Source: a virus
IMG/VR virus record: IMGVR_UViG_3300047553_000260
Location: 1-31,702 of that record
Direction: 5' to 3' (one strand)
Length of the DNA: 31,702 nt
Each line of letters begins with the position of its first letter. The first letter of the stretch is position 1. A program made the position numbers and the translations under genes. Of this stretch, positions 29,711 through 31,702 are shown in pieces. The notes beneath the pieces were generated by a model. That model was not told the origin of the DNA and ran no database searches. It was given only the letters and a program-made list of their open reading frames with translations.

Positions 29711-30451
29711 ATGGACTCGGTATTTAACTCTCGTGTGCACCAAATTCTACTCACTCGCGAGGAAATAGACGTACTACCCACTGCATATACTGAGAAAATC
29801 CGTGAAGTATTTACTGGCGAGTATACCCTGTGGACATTTGAAACTATTAGACCATTTCTTGCTGAAAATTTTGATCCTACTGTTTTAGAAGCATTTGAGA
29901 AAATCAAACCACTGGCTTTCAAAGCTGACCTAGCCAGATACTGCATTGTCTACATTTACGGTGGTTGGTATTTCGATCTCTTAGTCACATTGCAGTCTCC
30001 AGAATTAATTAAAAAATTCGACTATGAGCCTGAAGTAATATTTTTTAGAGATATACCATTTGCTAGAACAATGCTTTCCGTAGTTAATACTCTCTTTTGG
30101 TTTAAAAATCCTGGTCATCCAATTCTAAAGAATTTAATTAAACATGCTGTATCTACAATATTGTCTGGGGAATACCTGGAACACCCGCATGCTATAACTG
30201 GTCCAGTCGCATTTGGAAAATCAATCGCTAAATACCAGATTGATACGTTAGATTTTAACTACCTAACGGGGGACACAATTATGATCAACGATAAACCTAC
30301 CCATGTGTTTAATTCTATAGAGTTTGAAGACTATCTGCCTTTCTCCAATCGCAGAGGTATACACGAGCATAAAGACCATATTCTACCTCAAGGGTACGAG
30401 ACTAGAACTAACTATATGGATATGTACTGGAACAGAGATCTCTACAATTAG
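29711..30451 (+). CDS. Glycosyltransferase, GT32-like sugar transferase with altered DXD
   Basis: I start this gene at ATG 29711 (246 residues); an earlier ATG at 29675 lies inside the WhiB gene, lacks a ribosome binding site, and would add 12 residues. The early NSRVHQILLT fits the usual N-terminus of GT32-type enzymes. The core block AFKADLARYCIVYIYGGWY has D73, R76 and GG at 84-85. The metal-binding DXD usually follows GG; here it reads FDLLV, with D89 present but Leu91 in place of the second Asp. The sugar donor and acceptor are unknown. It converges on the minus-strand gene, the two stop codons overlapping. Confidence 0.7.
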   Translation: MDSVFNSRVHQILLTREEIDVLPTAYTEKIREVFTGEYTLWTFETIRPFLAENFDPTVLEAFEKIKPLAFKADLARYCIVYIYGGWYFDLLVTLQSPELIKKFDYEPEVIFFRDIPFARTMLSVVNTLFWFKNPGHPILKNLIKHAVSTILSGEYLEHPHAITGPVAFGKSIAKYQIDTLDFNYLTGDTIMINDKPTHVFNSIEFEDYLPFSNRRGIHEHKDHILPQGYETRTNYMDMYWNRDLYN

Positions 30452-30461
30452 ACTTTGTAGA
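30441..30461. other. Inverted repeat around overlapping convergent stop codons
   Basis: TCTACAA (30441-30447) and TTGTAGA (30455-30461) are complementary around a 7-base loop that holds TTAG. TTAG encodes TAG for the plus gene (30449-30451) and TAA for the minus gene (30448-30450). It may be a weak two-way terminator; the stem is short and AT-rich. Confidence 0.4.
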
Positions 30462-31509
30462 ATGTCATGTTACTCTGTAGTCGCTCATTTTCTGGATCTA
30501 GCCTGAGGGCTTCAGTTCCGTAAATAAGAGCGTCTTCTATATTCCCCTCATAGTAGCTCGAGATTGCTGCTAGGTCCCATGGTAGGTAACCCCAAGCAAA
30601 ATCTTCACAGAGGTAATCTAGTGGCTTTTCTTCTATCTCAAGCGCCTTTTTTGCAAAATGTAGGCAGGATGCCCAGGATTCGTTTTCGTACATATGCTGA
30701 GCAAGCTCTACTAATGCTTCTCGTCTCCATGGTGCTTCCATGTGAGCTGACATTAGCCAATGCTCTTTATTATCTTTTTCAATTTTTGCTAGATATCTCA
30801 TGGATGCTGCGCGTTCTGGTGCCCATACGGCTGTAGGAAGCTCTAGATGGCGTTTAAATTCTCTCGCAGCATCTTCATACTGTCTATAGAAGAAGAGCTC
30901 TCTTGCGTAGTAGAAAGCATTTCTATCATCGCTTGGATCTTCTTCTGTGGATAGCTTTAAAAGCGGCAGGTACTGTCCTCTAGATTTAGTGTTATCTGGG
31001 TGGTGATGAAGCTCCAGCTTTGTCCAAACCTGCTTCTCCTGAGTACCAGCGTAAGGCACAATAACCTCGTGAACTGGGTGCTTCCACCTATAGCCGTACC
31101 TAGCATGAATTTTATCTCCACCAAAGGTTGTAGCGGGGATAGTTTCCTCCGCGTCTTTCCAGTTCCAGGTATAGTTGTATCGAATTCGAGTTGCACCTTG
31201 CGTAACGGCGTTTTCAATTTCTTGTCGCCATCCTGGCAGAAGGATCTCATCCATGTCTAACTGCACACACATGTCAATATCAGCTGGAAGGGCTGCCAGC
31301 GAGGCATTTCTTGCATCATCAAAACGCCAAGGTTTGATAGAAATATCTATTACGTTGATTCCGAGCTTAATTGCAGTTTCACGGGTACCATCTGTACTAC
31401 CTGTATCTGCAATTAAGAGGTAGTCAGCGTCTTTCGCGCTTTCATACCATCTTTCTACAAATTTTTCTTCGTTTAATGCAATAGTGTAAACAGCTACTTT
31501 AACCATCAT
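30448..31509 (-). CDS. GT2 glycosyltransferase with C-terminal TPR repeats
   Basis: The 353-residue product starts at ATG 31509 in an ATGA overlap with the gene to its right (a second ATG follows directly). The N-terminal GT-A domain shows VAVYTIALNEEKFVERWY, the nucleotide-binding DTGSTDGT (35-42) and the metal-binding DMD at 85-87 (QLDMDEIL). The block RWKHPVHEVIVPY is typical of this branch. From about residue 215 the protein is helical with TPR-like units (FYYARELFFYRQYEDAAREF, ENSWAS-type helices and ALIYGTEALRLDPENERL). Such GT2-TPR proteins occur in many phages and modify surface sugars or proteins; the acceptor is unknown here. Confidence 0.82.
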   Translation of the reverse strand: MMVKVAVYTIALNEEKFVERWYESAKDADYLLIADTGSTDGTRETAIKLGINVIDISIKPWRFDDARNASLAALPADIDMCVQLDMDEILLPGWRQEIENAVTQGATRIRYNYTWNWKDAEETIPATTFGGDKIHARYGYRWKHPVHEVIVPYAGTQEKQVWTKLELHHHPDNTKSRGQYLPLLKLSTEEDPSDDRNAFYYARELFFYRQYEDAAREFKRHLELPTAVWAPERAASMRYLAKIEKDNKEHWLMSAHMEAPWRREALVELAQHMYENESWASCLHFAKKALEIEEKPLDYLCEDFAWGYLPWDLAAISSYYEGNIEDALIYGTEALRLDPENERLQSNMTFYKV

Positions 31510-31702
31510 TTAACCGCTAGTACGCTAATAAACTCTCTCGGCTCGTAGCTTCCGCCGATAATCATAGTTAGAAGACCTGGCTTGGATTCCATACCAGCAC
31601 GGTCACGGAACCACTCTGACCCTGGGTCAGTTGTCGGAGCCTGTAGCCACAGTCTGTCACCGATGTCCATAGTGCGGAAATTGTGGAAGTGCCCAGAAAT
31701 CC
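31506..31702 (-). CDS. Metallophosphoesterase-like protein, C-terminal part only
   Basis: On the minus strand the frame is open from the window's right edge to TGA (31508-31506), giving the last ~64 residues. It begins ISGHFHNFRTMDIGDR, where GHFH matches the GHxH metal-binding motif near the end of calcineurin-type phosphoesterases. WLQAPTTDPGSEWFRDRAG and TMIIGGSYEPREFISVLAVK follow. It overlaps the glycosyltransferase start by four bases (ATGA), so both lie in one operon. The missing N-terminal two thirds should hold the DxH and GNHD-type motifs. Substrate unknown. Confidence 0.65.
   Translation of the reverse strand, partial: ISGHFHNFRTMDIGDRLWLQAPTTDPGSEWFRDRAGMESKPGLLTMIIGGSYEPREFISVLAVK

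Noticed and set aside
1-31702. Frequent CTAG and Leu CTA codons across the window
   Set aside because: By eye CTAG is near or just above chance (about 15 in the first 3 kb), so it is not a clear signal without a proper count against the host.

Overview
This window is part of the genome of a tailed (siphovirus-type) phage that probably infects an actinobacterium. The tail module (tape-measure protein, distal tail protein, hub protein, fibre protein) marks a long-tailed phage. A WhiB-like Fe-S regulator, a family essentially confined to actinobacteria and their phages, points to the host. By eye the base composition is close to half G+C, low for a Streptomyces or Mycobacterium phage. A lower-GC actinobacterial host (for example a freshwater lineage) is possible, but that is inference. 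No integrase, lysis gene, terminase or portal is visible; these presumably lie outside the window.

Layout. (1) 1-20120, virion module, all on +: the 3' part of a large capsid-maturation protease; a major capsid protein with a ~290-residue coiled-coil/acidic N-terminal extension; a second capsid-like protein; the major tail protein; head-tail connector genes; a tail assembly chaperone pair joined by a clear -1 frameshift signal; the tape measure; the distal tail and hub proteins; and a 1023-residue fibre with fibronectin type III domains and a self-cleaving S74 chaperone tail. A conserved small protein with a possible zinc site ends the module. (2) 20139-26595, DNA replication/recombination module on +: family A DNA polymerase, RuvC-like resolvase, SNF2-type helicase, RecB/Cas4-like nuclease, Sak4-like ATPase and an SSB-like protein, several coupled by 1- or 8-nt overlaps. 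A promoter embedded in a large inverted repeat sits in front of the helicase. A strong hairpin terminator closes the module. (3) 26648-31702, accessory region: three glycosyltransferase-like genes, a pyrimidine-dimer glycosylase-like gene, a WhiB/zinc-ribbon fusion and several unknown small genes. Two short gaps here carry unusual control signals: a leaderless-type promoter and two adjacent palindromes, one covering a start codon. The last two genes, a GT2/TPR protein and a truncated metallophosphoesterase, are on the minus strand and converge on the plus-strand genes.

How the genes fit together: the protease would process the capsid protein's N-terminal extension during head maturation. The chaperones fold and load the tape measure. 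The polymerase, helicase, nuclease, annealing ATPase and SSB form a self-contained replication-recombination set. The glycosyltransferases could modify virion proteins, host surface or DNA; the sequence does not say which. No intergenic gap exceeds about 120 bases, and I saw no tRNA genes, CRISPR arrays or insertion sequences.
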